In this document: positions 43,509 to 52,575 of the stretch, in pieces
Position numbering within the stretch: position 1 is the first letter of the stretch
How the letters are laid out: every line of letters starts with the position of its first letter
Assembly: GCF_047149785.1 (NCBI RefSeq)
Contig: NZ_BAAGBE010000001.1
Coordinates: 2,356,001-2,420,000 of the forward strand
Direction: 5' to 3'
Source: Nitrobacter sp047149785
GTDB taxonomy: Bacteria > Pseudomonadota > Alphaproteobacteria > Rhizobiales > Xanthobacteraceae
DNA: 64,000 nt
Notes under the pieces: model-generated
Database searches by the model: none
The model's input: the letters and a program-made list of their open reading frames with translations, nothing else
Told to the model about the DNA's origin: nothing
Position numbers and translations under genes: made by a program

Positions 43509-45293
43509 ATGACCTATCGGCCACCGATCAACGACATGCTCCTCGCCCTCAACCATGGCGCGGGGCTCCATGCCGCGACCGCGGCCGGTCATTACGGCGA
43601 CTACGATCCGGACATCGCGCGGGCGGTGCTTGAGGAAGCCGGCCGGTTCGCGAGCGAGGTGCTGGCGCCGCTCGACCGCATCGGCGATCAACACGGCGCC
43701 AACCTTCAAGACGGCCGCGTGACGACCGCGCCGGGCTGGCTTGATGCCTACCGGCGCTGGACGGCGGCGGGCTGGAACGCCGTCTGCGGACCGCAGGATT
43801 TCGGCGGACAAGGCCTGCCGCTCGCGATCAACGCCGCCTGCACCGAGATCTGGAGCGCGGCGAACGTCGCGTTCGGCCTGTGCCCGCTGCTGACGCTCAG
43901 CGCGATCGAGGCGCTCGCCGCGCACGGCAGCGATAACCTGAAAAACATCTATCTCGCAAAACTGGTATCCGGCGAATGGACCGGCACGATGCAACTGACC
44001 GAGCCGCAGGCGGGCTCGGACGTCGGCAGCCTGCGCAGCCGGGCCGAACGCGCCGCCGACGGCAGCTATCGCATCGTCGGCACCAAGATCTTCATCACCT
44101 ATGGCGACCACGACATGACCGACAACATCGTGCATTTCGTGCTCGCGCGCCTGCCCGATGCGCCGGCGGGCACCAAAGGGATTTCCCTTTTTCTCATCCC
44201 GAAATTCCTCGTCAACGCGGACGGCTCGCTCGGCCCGCGCAACGACATCCACGCCAGCGGCATCGAGCACAAGCTCGGCATCCATGCCTCGCCGACCTGC
44301 ACCATGACCATGGGCGACGACGGCGGCGCCGTCGCCTTCCTGGTCGGCGAGGAAAATCACGGCATGCAATGTATGTTCACGATGATGAACCAGGCCCGGC
44401 TCGGGGTCGGGCTCGAAGGCGTCGGCATCGCCGAGCGCGCCTATCAACGCGCGCTGGATTACGCGCGGGAGCGCCGGCAGGGCCGCGCCGTGGGCAAATC
44501 CGGCGACGGCATGGACGCCATCATCGTGCATCCCGACGTCAAACGGATGCTGATGCAAATGCGCGCGCTCACCGCCGCCGCCCGCACGATCTGCTACGCC
44601 ACCGCCGTCGCGCTGGATGTGGGGGCGCGCGCGACCGATCCCGCGGTGCGCGCGGCCGCCGCCGCCCGCGGCGCGCTGCTGACGCCGGCGGCAAAGGCTT
44701 TCTCGACCGACATCGGCAATGAGGTCGCCTCCCTCGGCATTCAGGTTCACGGCGGCATGGGTTTCATCGAGGAGACCGGAGCGGCGCAGCATTATCGGGA
44801 CGCCCGCATCACCTCGATCTACGAAGGCACCAACGGCATCCAGTCGATCGATCTGGTGATGCGAAAGCTCGGCGCCGACCGCGGCGCAGCGGTGTTCGCG
44901 CTGCTCGACGAACTGTCGGAGACCGTCAAGCGCGTGGAGGCTTCGAACGATCCGGCGTTCGGCACCACCGGTATCAGACTGCGCGAGGCGGTGGGGTCTC
45001 TCGAACGCGCCAGCAAATGGCTGCTGGAGCGGCTGGCGTCGTCGCCGAATGACGCGCTCGCCGGCGCGACACCCTATCTACGGCTGTTCGGATCGACGCT
45101 CGGCGGTTGCAAGCTCGCGGAAGAAGCCCTCGCGGCACATGACGCCAGCGACGAATTCGGCGATGCCAGCCGCTACATCACGCTGGCGCGCTTCTTCGCC
45201 GAGACCGTCGCGGTACAAGCCCCGGCGCTGGAGCGTACGGTGATCGACGGCGCCGATGCCGTGAACGGCGCCGATGCGGTTTTGCTTGTCTAG
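43509..45293 (+). CDS. Acyl-CoA dehydrogenase
   Basis: An FAD enzyme for the first step of fatty-acid beta-oxidation. It has 594 aa from MTYRPPINDMLLALNHGAGL, the usual N-terminus of the large (about 600-aa) alphaproteobacterial type; the frame extends to 43440 without homology. FAD/substrate blocks are MQLTEPQAGSDVGSLRSRAE, GTKIFITYGDHDM and QVHGGMGFIEETGAAQHYRD, followed by an ARITSIYEGTNGIQSIDLV segment. An enoyl-CoA hydratase gene follows after 30 bases, giving a short beta-oxidation unit. Confidence 0.95.
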   Translation: MTYRPPINDMLLALNHGAGLHAATAAGHYGDYDPDIARAVLEEAGRFASEVLAPLDRIGDQHGANLQDGRVTTAPGWLDAYRRWTAAGWNAVCGPQDFGGQGLPLAINAACTEIWSAANVAFGLCPLLTLSAIEALAAHGSDNLKNIYLAKLVSGEWTGTMQLTEPQAGSDVGSLRSRAERAADGSYRIVGTKIFITYGDHDMTDNIVHFVLARLPDAPAGTKGISLFLIPKFLVNADGSLGPRNDIHASGIEHKLGIHASPTCTMTMGDDGGAVAFLVGEENHGMQCMFTMMNQARLGVGLEGVGIAERAYQRALDYARERRQGRAVGKSGDGMDAIIVHPDVKRMLMQMRALTAAARTICYATAVALDVGARATDPAVRAAAAARGALLTPAAKAFSTDIGNEVASLGIQVHGGMGFIEETGAAQHYRDARITSIYEGTNGIQSIDLVMRKLGADRGAAVFALLDELSETVKRVEASNDPAFGTTGIRLREAVGSLERASKWLLERLASSPNDALAGATPYLRLFGSTLGGCKLAEEALAAHDASDEFGDASRYITLARFFAETVAVQAPALERTVIDGADAVNGADAVLLV

Positions 45294-45323
45294 ATCGCGC
45301 GACATAGGACAACGAAATACATC

Positions 45324-46088
45324 ATGACCGGCCATGTCACAGCCACCGACGGCGACCAGATCCGGATCATCGCCATGCGGCGTCCGGAGAAGAAGAACGC
45401 GATCACCCGCGGCATGTATCGCGCGATGAGCGACGCGATCGACGGCGCGCAAAACGACCCGGCGATCCGCTGCATCCTCATCACCGGCGGCCCGGACGTG
45501 TTCACGGCGGGCAACGACCTCGACGACTTCCTGAAGGACGGCACATCCGGCGGCAGCGGCGGGTCTCGCGCTTCCGACGCCGTGGCATTCCTTCACGCGC
45601 TGGCGCACAACGCAAAACCGCTGATCGCGGCGGTGGAGGGCATCGCCATCGGCATCGGCACCACCATGCTGTTCCATTGCGACCACGTCGTCGCCGGCAG
45701 GACGGCGACGTTCTCGACGCCCTTCATCCATCTCGGCCTGGTGCCGGAAGGCGGGTCCAGCCTGCTGGCGCCGCAGACCATGGGCCATCAGCGCGCCTTC
45801 GCCATGCTGGTGATGGGCCGCACGCTCGGCGCGGAGGAGGCCCGCGAGGCGGGTTTCGTGACCACCGTGGTCGCGCCGGGCGAGGCCGAAGCAGAAGCCG
45901 GAAAAGTCGCCCGCGAGATCTGCGCGCTGCCGGCGGAAGCCGTCGCTATTTCGCGCAAACTTCTGAAGCCGCCGCCGGAGGAACTGACGCGCAGGATCGA
46001 TCAGGAAGCCTGCCTGTTCGCCGAGCGGCTGCGCTCGGAGGAAGCGATCGCCGCGTTTCAGGCGTTTTTTGCGCGCAGAAAGGAATGA
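45324..46088 (+). CDS. Enoyl-CoA hydratase/isomerase family protein
   Basis: A crotonase-fold enzyme of 254 aa. The oxyanion-hole regions are RCILITGGPDVFTAGNDLDD (about 51-70) and AVEGIAIGIGTTMLFHCDHV (about 102-121). FSTPFIHLGLVPEGGSSLLA carries the second catalytic region. It hydrates trans-2-enoyl-CoA, the product of the preceding acyl-CoA dehydrogenase, and lies in the same operon. Substrate chain length is unknown. Confidence 0.93.
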   Translation: MTGHVTATDGDQIRIIAMRRPEKKNAITRGMYRAMSDAIDGAQNDPAIRCILITGGPDVFTAGNDLDDFLKDGTSGGSGGSRASDAVAFLHALAHNAKPLIAAVEGIAIGIGTTMLFHCDHVVAGRTATFSTPFIHLGLVPEGGSSLLAPQTMGHQRAFAMLVMGRTLGAEEAREAGFVTTVVAPGEAEAEAGKVAREICALPAEAVAISRKLLKPPPEELTRRIDQEACLFAERLRSEEAIAAFQAFFARRKE

Positions 46089-46252
46089 CAGCCGTTCCAT
46101 GGAGCCACGGGCCGCCACTCCGTTCCCGCCGACGATTAACGGGATCCTGCCGGCGGCATCGGGATCATGGTACCCTTTCGGAACCTAGCGTAACCCGGTA
46201 CATTGACCCTTAGCTGCCGCGCGCGATGCCCGCACGGCGGTCAGGATTCGGC

Positions 46253-47182
46253 ATGACAACGCTTGTTCTCACGCATTCCGCCAGCCTCGATCATGTCACG
46301 CCGCCCGGCCACCCCGAGCGACCGGATCGGATTCGCGCCATCGACGAGGTGTTGGCCGAGGATCGTTTCAAGTGCCTGGCGCGCGGCGAGGCGCCGGAAG
46401 GATCGCTGGATTCGGTCGCGCTCTGCCACAACGAGCATTACATCGCCGAGGTTCGGCATATTTCGCCGTCGGACGGTCTGGTCTATCTCGACAGCGACAC
46501 CTCGATGTCGCCGGGAACATGGGAGGCGGTCATGCGCGGCGTTGGCGGCGCAATCGCGGCGACCGAAGCCGTCGTCGCCGGCCGCGCCAGCAACGCATTC
46601 GTCGCCACGCGCCCGCCGGGCCATCATGCCGAGGCCGGCCGGGCGATGGGCTTCTGCTTTTTCGACCAGGCGGCGATCGCGGCGCGCCACGCGCAGCGCA
46701 AGCATGGGATCGGCCGCGTTGCGGTGGTCGACTTCGATGTGCATCACGGCAACGGCACGCAGGATATCTTCTGGGCCGACCGGACGGTGATGTACTGCTC
46801 GACGCATCAGATGCCGCTATTCCCCGGCAGCGGCGCCGCCGGCGAACGCGGCGATCACGACACCATCGTCAATGCGCCGTTGGCGTCGGGCGACGGGGGA
46901 ACGAAATTTCGTTCCGCGTTCGAGAACCTGATCCTGCCGCGACTTGAGACATTCGCGCCCGAACTGTTCATCGTCTCCGCCGGTTTCGACGCGCACAGCC
47001 GCGATCCACTGGCGGGTCTCAATCTGGAGGCGAGCGATTTCGGATGGGTAACCCGCAAATTGATGGATATCGCCGACGCGACCGCGGGCGGCCGAATTGT
47101 CTCGGTGCTCGAGGGCGGCTATAATCTGCAGGGGTTGCAGGAGTCGGTGGCGGCGCATGTCGCCGCATTAATGGGCGCGTGA
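46253..47182 (+). CDS. Histone-deacetylase family protein (acetoin-utilisation/acetylpolyamine type)
   Basis: A zinc amidohydrolase of 309 aa. From MTTLVLTHSASLDHVTPPGH it shows HPERPDRIRAI, the catalytic HH in ATRPPGHHAEAGRAMGFC, and zinc ligands in VVDFDVHHGNGTQDIFW and SAGFDAHSRDPLAG, ending in the VLEGGYNL loop. Class II-like bacterial members deacetylate acetylpolyamines or proteins. The xseB and dxs genes follow on the same strand. Confidence 0.93.
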   Translation: MTTLVLTHSASLDHVTPPGHPERPDRIRAIDEVLAEDRFKCLARGEAPEGSLDSVALCHNEHYIAEVRHISPSDGLVYLDSDTSMSPGTWEAVMRGVGGAIAATEAVVAGRASNAFVATRPPGHHAEAGRAMGFCFFDQAAIAARHAQRKHGIGRVAVVDFDVHHGNGTQDIFWADRTVMYCSTHQMPLFPGSGAAGERGDHDTIVNAPLASGDGGTKFRSAFENLILPRLETFAPELFIVSAGFDAHSRDPLAGLNLEASDFGWVTRKLMDIADATAGGRIVSVLEGGYNLQGLQESVAAHVAALMGA

Positions 47183-47242
47183 CATTTCTGCTGCCGCGTC
47201 ATCCCTGCTCCGACCTCGCGCAAGCAATTCCGGAAACCTCAG

Positions 47243-47506
47243 ATGGTCGAAAATACCCTTGCCAATGCCCTTGCCGACGTGAAGACCCTGTCCTTTGAGC
47301 ATGCCATCGCGGAGCTTGAATCCATCGTCAAGCGCCTGGAGGACGGCAAGGTCCCGCTCGAGGAATCGGTCGCGATCTATGAACGCGGCGAAGCGCTGAA
47401 GCGGCGCTGCGAGGAGCTGCTGCGCCAGGCCGAAGCGCGGGTGGAGAAGATCACCACGGACGCTTCCGGCCGGGTTACGGGTACGGAACCGCTGGACGTA
47501 CAGTAA
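47243..47506 (+). CDS. xseB: Exodeoxyribonuclease VII small subunit
   Basis: XseB associates with XseA to degrade single-stranded DNA. The 87-aa product has the family core SFEHAIAELESIVKRLEDGK and VPLEESVAIYERGEALKRRC, which form the two-helix hairpin. It lies 60 bases after the deacetylase gene and before dxs, an arrangement common in alphaproteobacteria. Confidence 0.95.
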   Translation: MVENTLANALADVKTLSFEHAIAELESIVKRLEDGKVPLEESVAIYERGEALKRRCEELLRQAEARVEKITTDASGRVTGTEPLDVQ

Positions 47507-48025
47507 GGACTTCCGCCCTACCCCGATCATCCGAGGCAGGTCCCGCACCCCGGCGAACCGGAACCATCATCAAATTAAGTGTCCTTGAACTAATTGTCCT
47601 TGATTGTCGTCCTGTCGCGGGTTGTCCCGGGGATGCAACTTCAGCCCCTTGGCCGCGTTAGCTTTCCACTTTCCGGAGGGCTTGCTTGCGACCCTTGAAC
47701 CTTCGCCCAAGCCTGCTCTACTCAAGTGGGCTGCCCGTTGGCTTTGACCGCAGGTTTGGTGTATTGCTTCTCAAGCTGTGCGCTGCCGAACCTGCTCCGC
47801 AACCGGCGCTGAAGCGGGGCAAGCGCCTCAAGCAGCTTGCAAAAATGATTGGAACGCGTGACACGATAAATAGTGATGTCTATCACAGTTCTCGGCCGGA
47901 ACGCCGGCTAAACTTCGAACTTCTCAGTTTGGGAGGTTTCGCGGCCCAAGGACGTCTGTTGCGCGACGACGCCGGCGTCCTATCTCCGTTTGAGACACCC
48001 GGATATGCAAAATTGGAATGTCCCA
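47507..48025. other. Intergenic region before dxs
   Basis: About 520 bases between xseB and dxs. An open frame across 47686-48039 runs into dxs in another frame and has no recognisable features. I see no RNA structure or repeat and take it as non-coding; it may contain the dxs promoter. Confidence 0.5.
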
Positions 48026-49951
48026 GTGACCGATTTTAGTAAGACCCCGCTTCTCGACACCATCCGCACCCCCGCCGAATTGCGCAAGCTCAAGGTCGAG
48101 CAGCTCCGGCAGGTTGCTGACGAGTTGCGCCAGGAAACCATCGATGCAGTGTCGGTGACGGGGGGCCATTTCGGCGCCGGTCTCGGAGTGGTCGAACTGA
48201 CCACTGCAATCCACTACATCTTCGATACACCGCGCGACCGGCTGATCTGGGACGTCGGCCATCAGGCCTATCCTCACAAGATCCTGACCGGCCGCCGCGA
48301 CCGCATCCGCACGCTGCGCACCGGCGGCGGACTGTCCGGCTTCACCAAACGCGCCGAGAGCGACTACGATCCGTTCGGTGCCGCGCACTCCTCGACCTCG
48401 ATCTCGGCCAGCCTCGGCATGGCGGTGGCGCGCGATCTTTCCGGCGGCAAGAACAACGTCATCGCCGTGATCGGCGACGGCGCGATGTCCGCGGGCATGG
48501 CCTATGAGGCGATGAACAATGCCGGCGCGATGAATTCCCGGCTGATCGTCATTCTCAACGACAACGACATGTCGATCGCGCCGCCTGTCGGCGCGATGTC
48601 GGCCTACCTGTCGCGGCTTTATTCCGGCAAGACCTATCGCTCGCTGCGCGAAGCCGCCAAACAGCTCGGCAAGCACCTGCCGAAAATGATCGCCGACCGC
48701 GCCGAACGCGTCGAGGAATATTCGCGGGGCTTCATGGTCAACAGCGGTACGCTGTTCGAGGAACTCGGCTTCTACTACGTCGGCCCGATCGACGGCCACA
48801 ATCTCGACCATCTGCTGCCGGTGCTGAAGAACGTCCGCGACATGGAGAACGGCCCGATCCTGCTTCACGTCGTCACGCAAAAGGGCAAAGGCTACCCCCC
48901 CGCGGAAGCCGCTGCCGACAAATATCACGCCGTGGTCAAGTTCGACATCTCAACCGGCGCGCAGTCCAAATCCAAGCCGAACGCGCCCGCCTACCAGAAC
49001 GTGTTCGGCGCGAGCCTCGTCAAGGAAGCCGAAAAGGACGACAAGATCGTCGCCATCACCGCGGCGATGCCGTCCGGCACCGGCGTCGACATCTTCAACA
49101 AGGCGTTTCCCAAACGCACCTTCGACGTCGGCATCGCCGAGCAGCATGCGGTGACCTTCGCCGCCGGCCTCGCCACCGAGGGCTACAAGCCGTTCTGCGC
49201 GATCTATTCGACCTTCCTGCAACGCGGCTATGATCAGGTCGTGCACGACGTGGCGATCCAGTCGCTGCCGGTACGCTTCGCCATCGACCGCGCCGGCCTC
49301 GTCGGCGCCGACGGCGCGACGCATGCCGGGTCGTTCGACAACGCCTATCTCGGCTGCCTGCCGAACTTCGTCATCATGGCCGCCGCCGACGAGGCCGAGC
49401 TGGTGCACATGGTCGCGACGCAGGTCGCGATCAACGATCGTCCGAGCGCGGTGCGCTATCCGCGCGGCGAAGGCCGCGGCGTCGAGATGCCCGAGGTCGG
49501 TGTCCCGCTTCCGATCGGCAAGGGCCGCGTCATCCGCCAGGGTAACAAGGTCGCGCTTTTGTCGCTCGGCACCCGCCTCGCCGAGTGCGAGAAAGCGGCA
49601 GACGAGCTTGCCGCGCATGGCCTCTCCACGACCATCGCCGACGCGCGCTTCATGAAGCCGCTCGACGTCGACCTGGTGATGAAACTCGCGCGCGACCACG
49701 AAGTGCTGATCACCATCGAGGAAGGCTCGATCGGCGGCTTCGGCTCACACGTCATGCAGACGCTGTCGGATAACGGCATGCTCGATGGCGGGCTGCGGAT
49801 GCGCGCAATGATCCTGCCGGACGAGTTTCTCGACCACGACACGCCGACGGCGATGTATGCTGCCGCAGGGCTCGACGCCAAGGCTATCGTCGCCAAGGTG
49901 TTCGAGGCGCTCGGCAAGGATATCAACACCGAGACCGTCAAGCTGGCTTGA
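48026..49951 (+). CDS. dxs: 1-deoxy-D-xylulose-5-phosphate synthase
   Basis: Dxs is a TPP enzyme that makes DXP from pyruvate and glyceraldehyde 3-phosphate for isoprenoid, thiamine and pyridoxal synthesis. The start at the GTG at 48026 (VTDFSKTPLLDTIRTPAELR) gives 641 aa, the usual length in this group; an ATG at 48005 and a TTG at 47990 are alternatives. It shows GGHFGAGLGVVELT, the TPP motif GDGAMSAGMAYEAMNNAG...NDND and the transketolase region RYPRGEG. The product also feeds ThiG, encoded at the start of the window. Confidence 0.97.
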   Translation: MTDFSKTPLLDTIRTPAELRKLKVEQLRQVADELRQETIDAVSVTGGHFGAGLGVVELTTAIHYIFDTPRDRLIWDVGHQAYPHKILTGRRDRIRTLRTGGGLSGFTKRAESDYDPFGAAHSSTSISASLGMAVARDLSGGKNNVIAVIGDGAMSAGMAYEAMNNAGAMNSRLIVILNDNDMSIAPPVGAMSAYLSRLYSGKTYRSLREAAKQLGKHLPKMIADRAERVEEYSRGFMVNSGTLFEELGFYYVGPIDGHNLDHLLPVLKNVRDMENGPILLHVVTQKGKGYPPAEAAADKYHAVVKFDISTGAQSKSKPNAPAYQNVFGASLVKEAEKDDKIVAITAAMPSGTGVDIFNKAFPKRTFDVGIAEQHAVTFAAGLATEGYKPFCAIYSTFLQRGYDQVVHDVAIQSLPVRFAIDRAGLVGADGATHAGSFDNAYLGCLPNFVIMAAADEAELVHMVATQVAINDRPSAVRYPRGEGRGVEMPEVGVPLPIGKGRVIRQGNKVALLSLGTRLAECEKAADELAAHGLSTTIADARFMKPLDVDLVMKLARDHEVLITIEEGSIGGFGSHVMQTLSDNGMLDGGLRMRAMILPDEFLDHDTPTAMYAAAGLDAKAIVAKVFEALGKDINTETVKLA

Positions 49952-49969
49952 ACCTGTTCGTCATCGTCG

Positions 49970-50090
49970 GGCATAGCCGTTCGAAGAACGGCGTCGTTTC
50001 GCTCGCCTATGACCCTGCAATCCATCTTTCCAACAAGGATGGGTGGGCGGATCAAGTCCGCACATGACGCCCTGAAATATTGGGATGACA
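49970..50090. repeat. Dispersed repeat family R3 (inverted copy)
   Basis: GGGCATAGCCGTTCG, GAACGGCGTCGTTTCGCTCG and CCTATGACCC are the reverse complement of the tandem unit at 3808-3881. The repeat fills the space between dxs and tlyA. Confidence 0.7.
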
Positions 50091-50095
50091 GCACC

Positions 50096-50830
50096 ATGCC
50101 CTCTCCCCGCAAGCGCGCCGACGTGCTGCTGGTCGAGCGCGGCCTGTTCGAGAGCCGGGCGCGTGCGCGAGCCGCGATCGAGGCCGGGCTCGTCGCGGCC
50201 GACGGCAAGGCGGTGACCAAAGTCTCCGAAGCGATTTCCGTCGATGCCATCTTGGATGCCCAGCCCGCGCACCCCTACGTGTCGCGCGGCGGCGTCAAGC
50301 TCGCCGGCGCGCTGGAACGCTATCCGATGGAGATCGAGAACCATGTCTGCCTCGATGTCGGCGCCTCGACCGGCGGCTTCACCGAGGTGCTGCTTGCGAA
50401 CGGCGCCGCCCTGGTCTTCGCTATCGACGTCGGCCGCGATCAACTGCATCCGAGCCTGCGCGGCCATCCGCGCGTGGTGTCGATGGAGCAGACCGACATC
50501 CGTGCCTTCGAGGGCAAGCGGCTGCCGCAGCGGCCGGACGTGGTGGTGATCGATGCGAGCTTCATCTCGCTGAAGGCCATTCTTCCGGTCGCGTTGTCGC
50601 TGGCAGCCGCGCCAATGCATCTTCTCGCGCTGATCAAACCACAGTTCGAGGCGCCGCGCGCCGCAATCAAGAAGGGTATCGTGCGCGACGCGGCGGTGCA
50701 TCGCGCGGTCTGCGACGACATCGCGGCCTTTGCGGCAACGCTCGGATGCGCCGAGATCGACGTCTTTCCTTCTCCGATCACCGGCGGCGACGGCAACATG
50801 GAATTCTTCCTCGGCGCACGCCGTGGCTGA
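50096..50830 (+). CDS. tlyA: TlyA family 16S/23S rRNA 2'-O-methyltransferase
   Basis: The product is 244 aa. The N-terminal S4 RNA-binding domain (about 1-65: RADVLLVERGLFESRARARA, PYVSRGGVKL) is followed by an FtsJ-like methyltransferase: SAM motif CLDVGASTGGFTEVLLANGA (about 84-103), VFAIDVGRDQLHPSL and VIDASFISLKAILP. In actinobacteria TlyA methylates 16S C1409 and 23S C1920; in this group the target is assumed similar. The start at 50096 follows the usual N-terminus. Confidence 0.94.
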   Translation: MPSPRKRADVLLVERGLFESRARARAAIEAGLVAADGKAVTKVSEAISVDAILDAQPAHPYVSRGGVKLAGALERYPMEIENHVCLDVGASTGGFTEVLLANGAALVFAIDVGRDQLHPSLRGHPRVVSMEQTDIRAFEGKRLPQRPDVVVIDASFISLKAILPVALSLAAAPMHLLALIKPQFEAPRAAIKKGIVRDAAVHRAVCDDIAAFAATLGCAEIDVFPSPITGGDGNMEFFLGARRG

Positions 50831-50944
50831 TTTTCAAATGCGGGCGCAGCGAAGCAATCCGGCCGCGCGACGGTTCGGGCTGCCTCGTCGCAAGAACTCC
50901 TCGCAATGGCGACCCGTCTTCCACAATTGGAACAGAGACGCGGC

Positions 50945-52186
50945 ATGACCGAACGCCTGACCATCGATCATGTCGGCCACCGCGGCGACGGCGTCGCGCT
51001 GAGCGACGCGGGCAGTGTCTTTGTCCCCTACGCTCTCGGGGGCGAAGTCGTGGAGGTCGAGCCGCTCGCGAGCCGTCCCGACCGTGCGCGTCTTCTCCGC
51101 GTAGAGACCGCGAGTCCGGAACGGATCGCGCCGTTCTGTCCGTACTTCGGCGCCTGCGGCGGCTGCGCCGTCCAGCACTGGCAGATGGAGGCTTACCGCG
51201 CCTGGAAACGACAGATCGTCATCGATACGCTGGCGCAGGCCCGCATCGACTGCACGGTAGCCGAACTCATCGACGCGCACGGCGCAGGACGACGGCGGAT
51301 CACTCTGCACGCCCGGCGCGACGGCGGCGGCAAGCTGCGCGTAGGCCTCGCCGCGCCGAACAGCCACGCCATCGTGCCGATCGACGCATGCCCGATCCTC
51401 GATCCCGGCCTCGACGGCGCGCTCGACGTGGCGCGGATATTGGCCGACGTACTGAAGCCCGCGAACAAGCCGCTCGACATCCAGGTGACCGCCACCGACA
51501 ACGGACTCGATGTCGACGTCCGTGGTTCCGGACCGCTACCGGCGCGGCTGATTGCGACTTTGTCGCGCGTCGCCGAGGAACATCGGCTGGCGCGGCTGAC
51601 ACGTCACGGCGAACTCGTGCTGATGCGCACGCCGCCGGTGATCGGCATCGGTGCCGCGCAGGTCGTGCTGCCGCCGGGCTCGTTCCTGCAGGCCACCGTC
51701 GCCGGCGAGGAAATCCTGGCGGCGCTGGTGGCCGGTCATTGCAAGAAGGCGAAGGACATCGCCGACCTGTTCTGCGGCGTCGGGCCGTTCGCGTTGCGGC
51801 TCGCGAGCCGGACACGCGCCGCGGCGCTCGACAGCGATCCCGGCGCGATCGAGGCCCTGCGCAAGGCGGCCGCCGCCGCACCCGGATTGAAGCCGCTCAA
51901 GGCCGAAGCCCGCGACCTGTTCCGCCACCCGCTGGCGCCGCAGGAACTGCGCGAATTCGATGCCGTGGTGTTCGATCCGCCGCGGCAGGGCGCCGAGGCG
52001 CAGACGCGCCGGTTGGCCGCGAGCAAGGTGCCTTTGGTCATCGCCGTCTCCTGCAACGCCGCAACCTTCGCTCGCGACGCGCGCATCCTGATCGACGGCG
52101 GCTATCGGCTCGAAACCGTGACGCCTGTCGATCAGTTCAGGCATTCCCCGCACGTCGAACTGGTTGCGCGGTTCGAAAGAGCGTGA
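50945..52186 (+). CDS. RNA m5U methyltransferase, TrmA/RlmC/RlmD family
   Basis: The product is 413 aa. An N-terminal TRAM-like part precedes a [4Fe-4S] site with Cys65, Cys71, Cys74 (CPYFGACGGC) and a later Cys near 148 (DACPIL). The SAM domain has DLFCGVGPFALRL. The nucleophilic Cys is in VIAVSCNAATFARD and the general base Glu in SPHVELVARF. The family methylates U747 or U1939 of 23S rRNA or U54 of tRNA; which is unclear. It sits 114 bases after tlyA and the two form an RNA-modification pair. Confidence 0.93.
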   Translation: MTERLTIDHVGHRGDGVALSDAGSVFVPYALGGEVVEVEPLASRPDRARLLRVETASPERIAPFCPYFGACGGCAVQHWQMEAYRAWKRQIVIDTLAQARIDCTVAELIDAHGAGRRRITLHARRDGGGKLRVGLAAPNSHAIVPIDACPILDPGLDGALDVARILADVLKPANKPLDIQVTATDNGLDVDVRGSGPLPARLIATLSRVAEEHRLARLTRHGELVLMRTPPVIGIGAAQVVLPPGSFLQATVAGEEILAALVAGHCKKAKDIADLFCGVGPFALRLASRTRAAALDSDPGAIEALRKAAAAAPGLKPLKAEARDLFRHPLAPQELREFDAVVFDPPRQGAEAQTRRLAASKVPLVIAVSCNAATFARDARILIDGGYRLETVTPVDQFRHSPHVELVARFERA

Positions 52187-52213
52187 ATTCCCTTCTTGCG
52201 GGAAGAAGCGGCG

Positions 52214-52318
52214 CTAGAGTCTGTTTCAACTGTGTTGAATCAGACCCGTCGCTTGTCTTTTTGTTTGAGCATGATCTTTTCCAAAAACCGGTTTCCACTT
52301 TTCGGGATCATGCTCTAA
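52214..52318. repeat. Dispersed repeat family R2, copy a
   Basis: AGAGTCTGTTTCAACTG, CTTTTTGTTTGAGCATGATC and the complementary GATCATGCTC form an inverted repeat. It is almost identical to 57886-57989. Confidence 0.85.
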
Positions 52319-52575
52319 CGGCTGCCAGGACGGAAGCATGCAACCCGTACGCACCTGCCGCGCGCACAACGTCTGATTTCAGCGCACGCGGCATACTCGT
52401 TGTTTACGAACATTTCATTCAACTCGTTCATGATCCGGGAACGAGTCCTGGTACCCCCCGCAACGGGGAGCAGCCTTCGTGACCAGGAACGCCCCATTAT
52501 TCCCCGCGCTTCGCTCCCTCTCAGCCGGCGCATCGACGTTCCGTCAGCCACCCGCGGACTATCCAAAGGATCAGA
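52319..52575. other. Upstream region of the chemoreceptor gene
   Basis: About 260 bases without a gene. An AT-richer patch near 52390-52430 is a promoter candidate. No strong motif is seen. Confidence 0.4.

Noticed and set aside
47686..48039. 117-aa open frame before dxs
   Set aside because: It runs into dxs in another frame, has no ribosome-binding site or motif, and its start is unclear.
50746..52482. 578-aa plus-strand open frame overlapping the m5U methyltransferase
   Set aside because: It is an out-of-frame Arg-rich translation of a gene with clear catalytic and Fe-S motifs.
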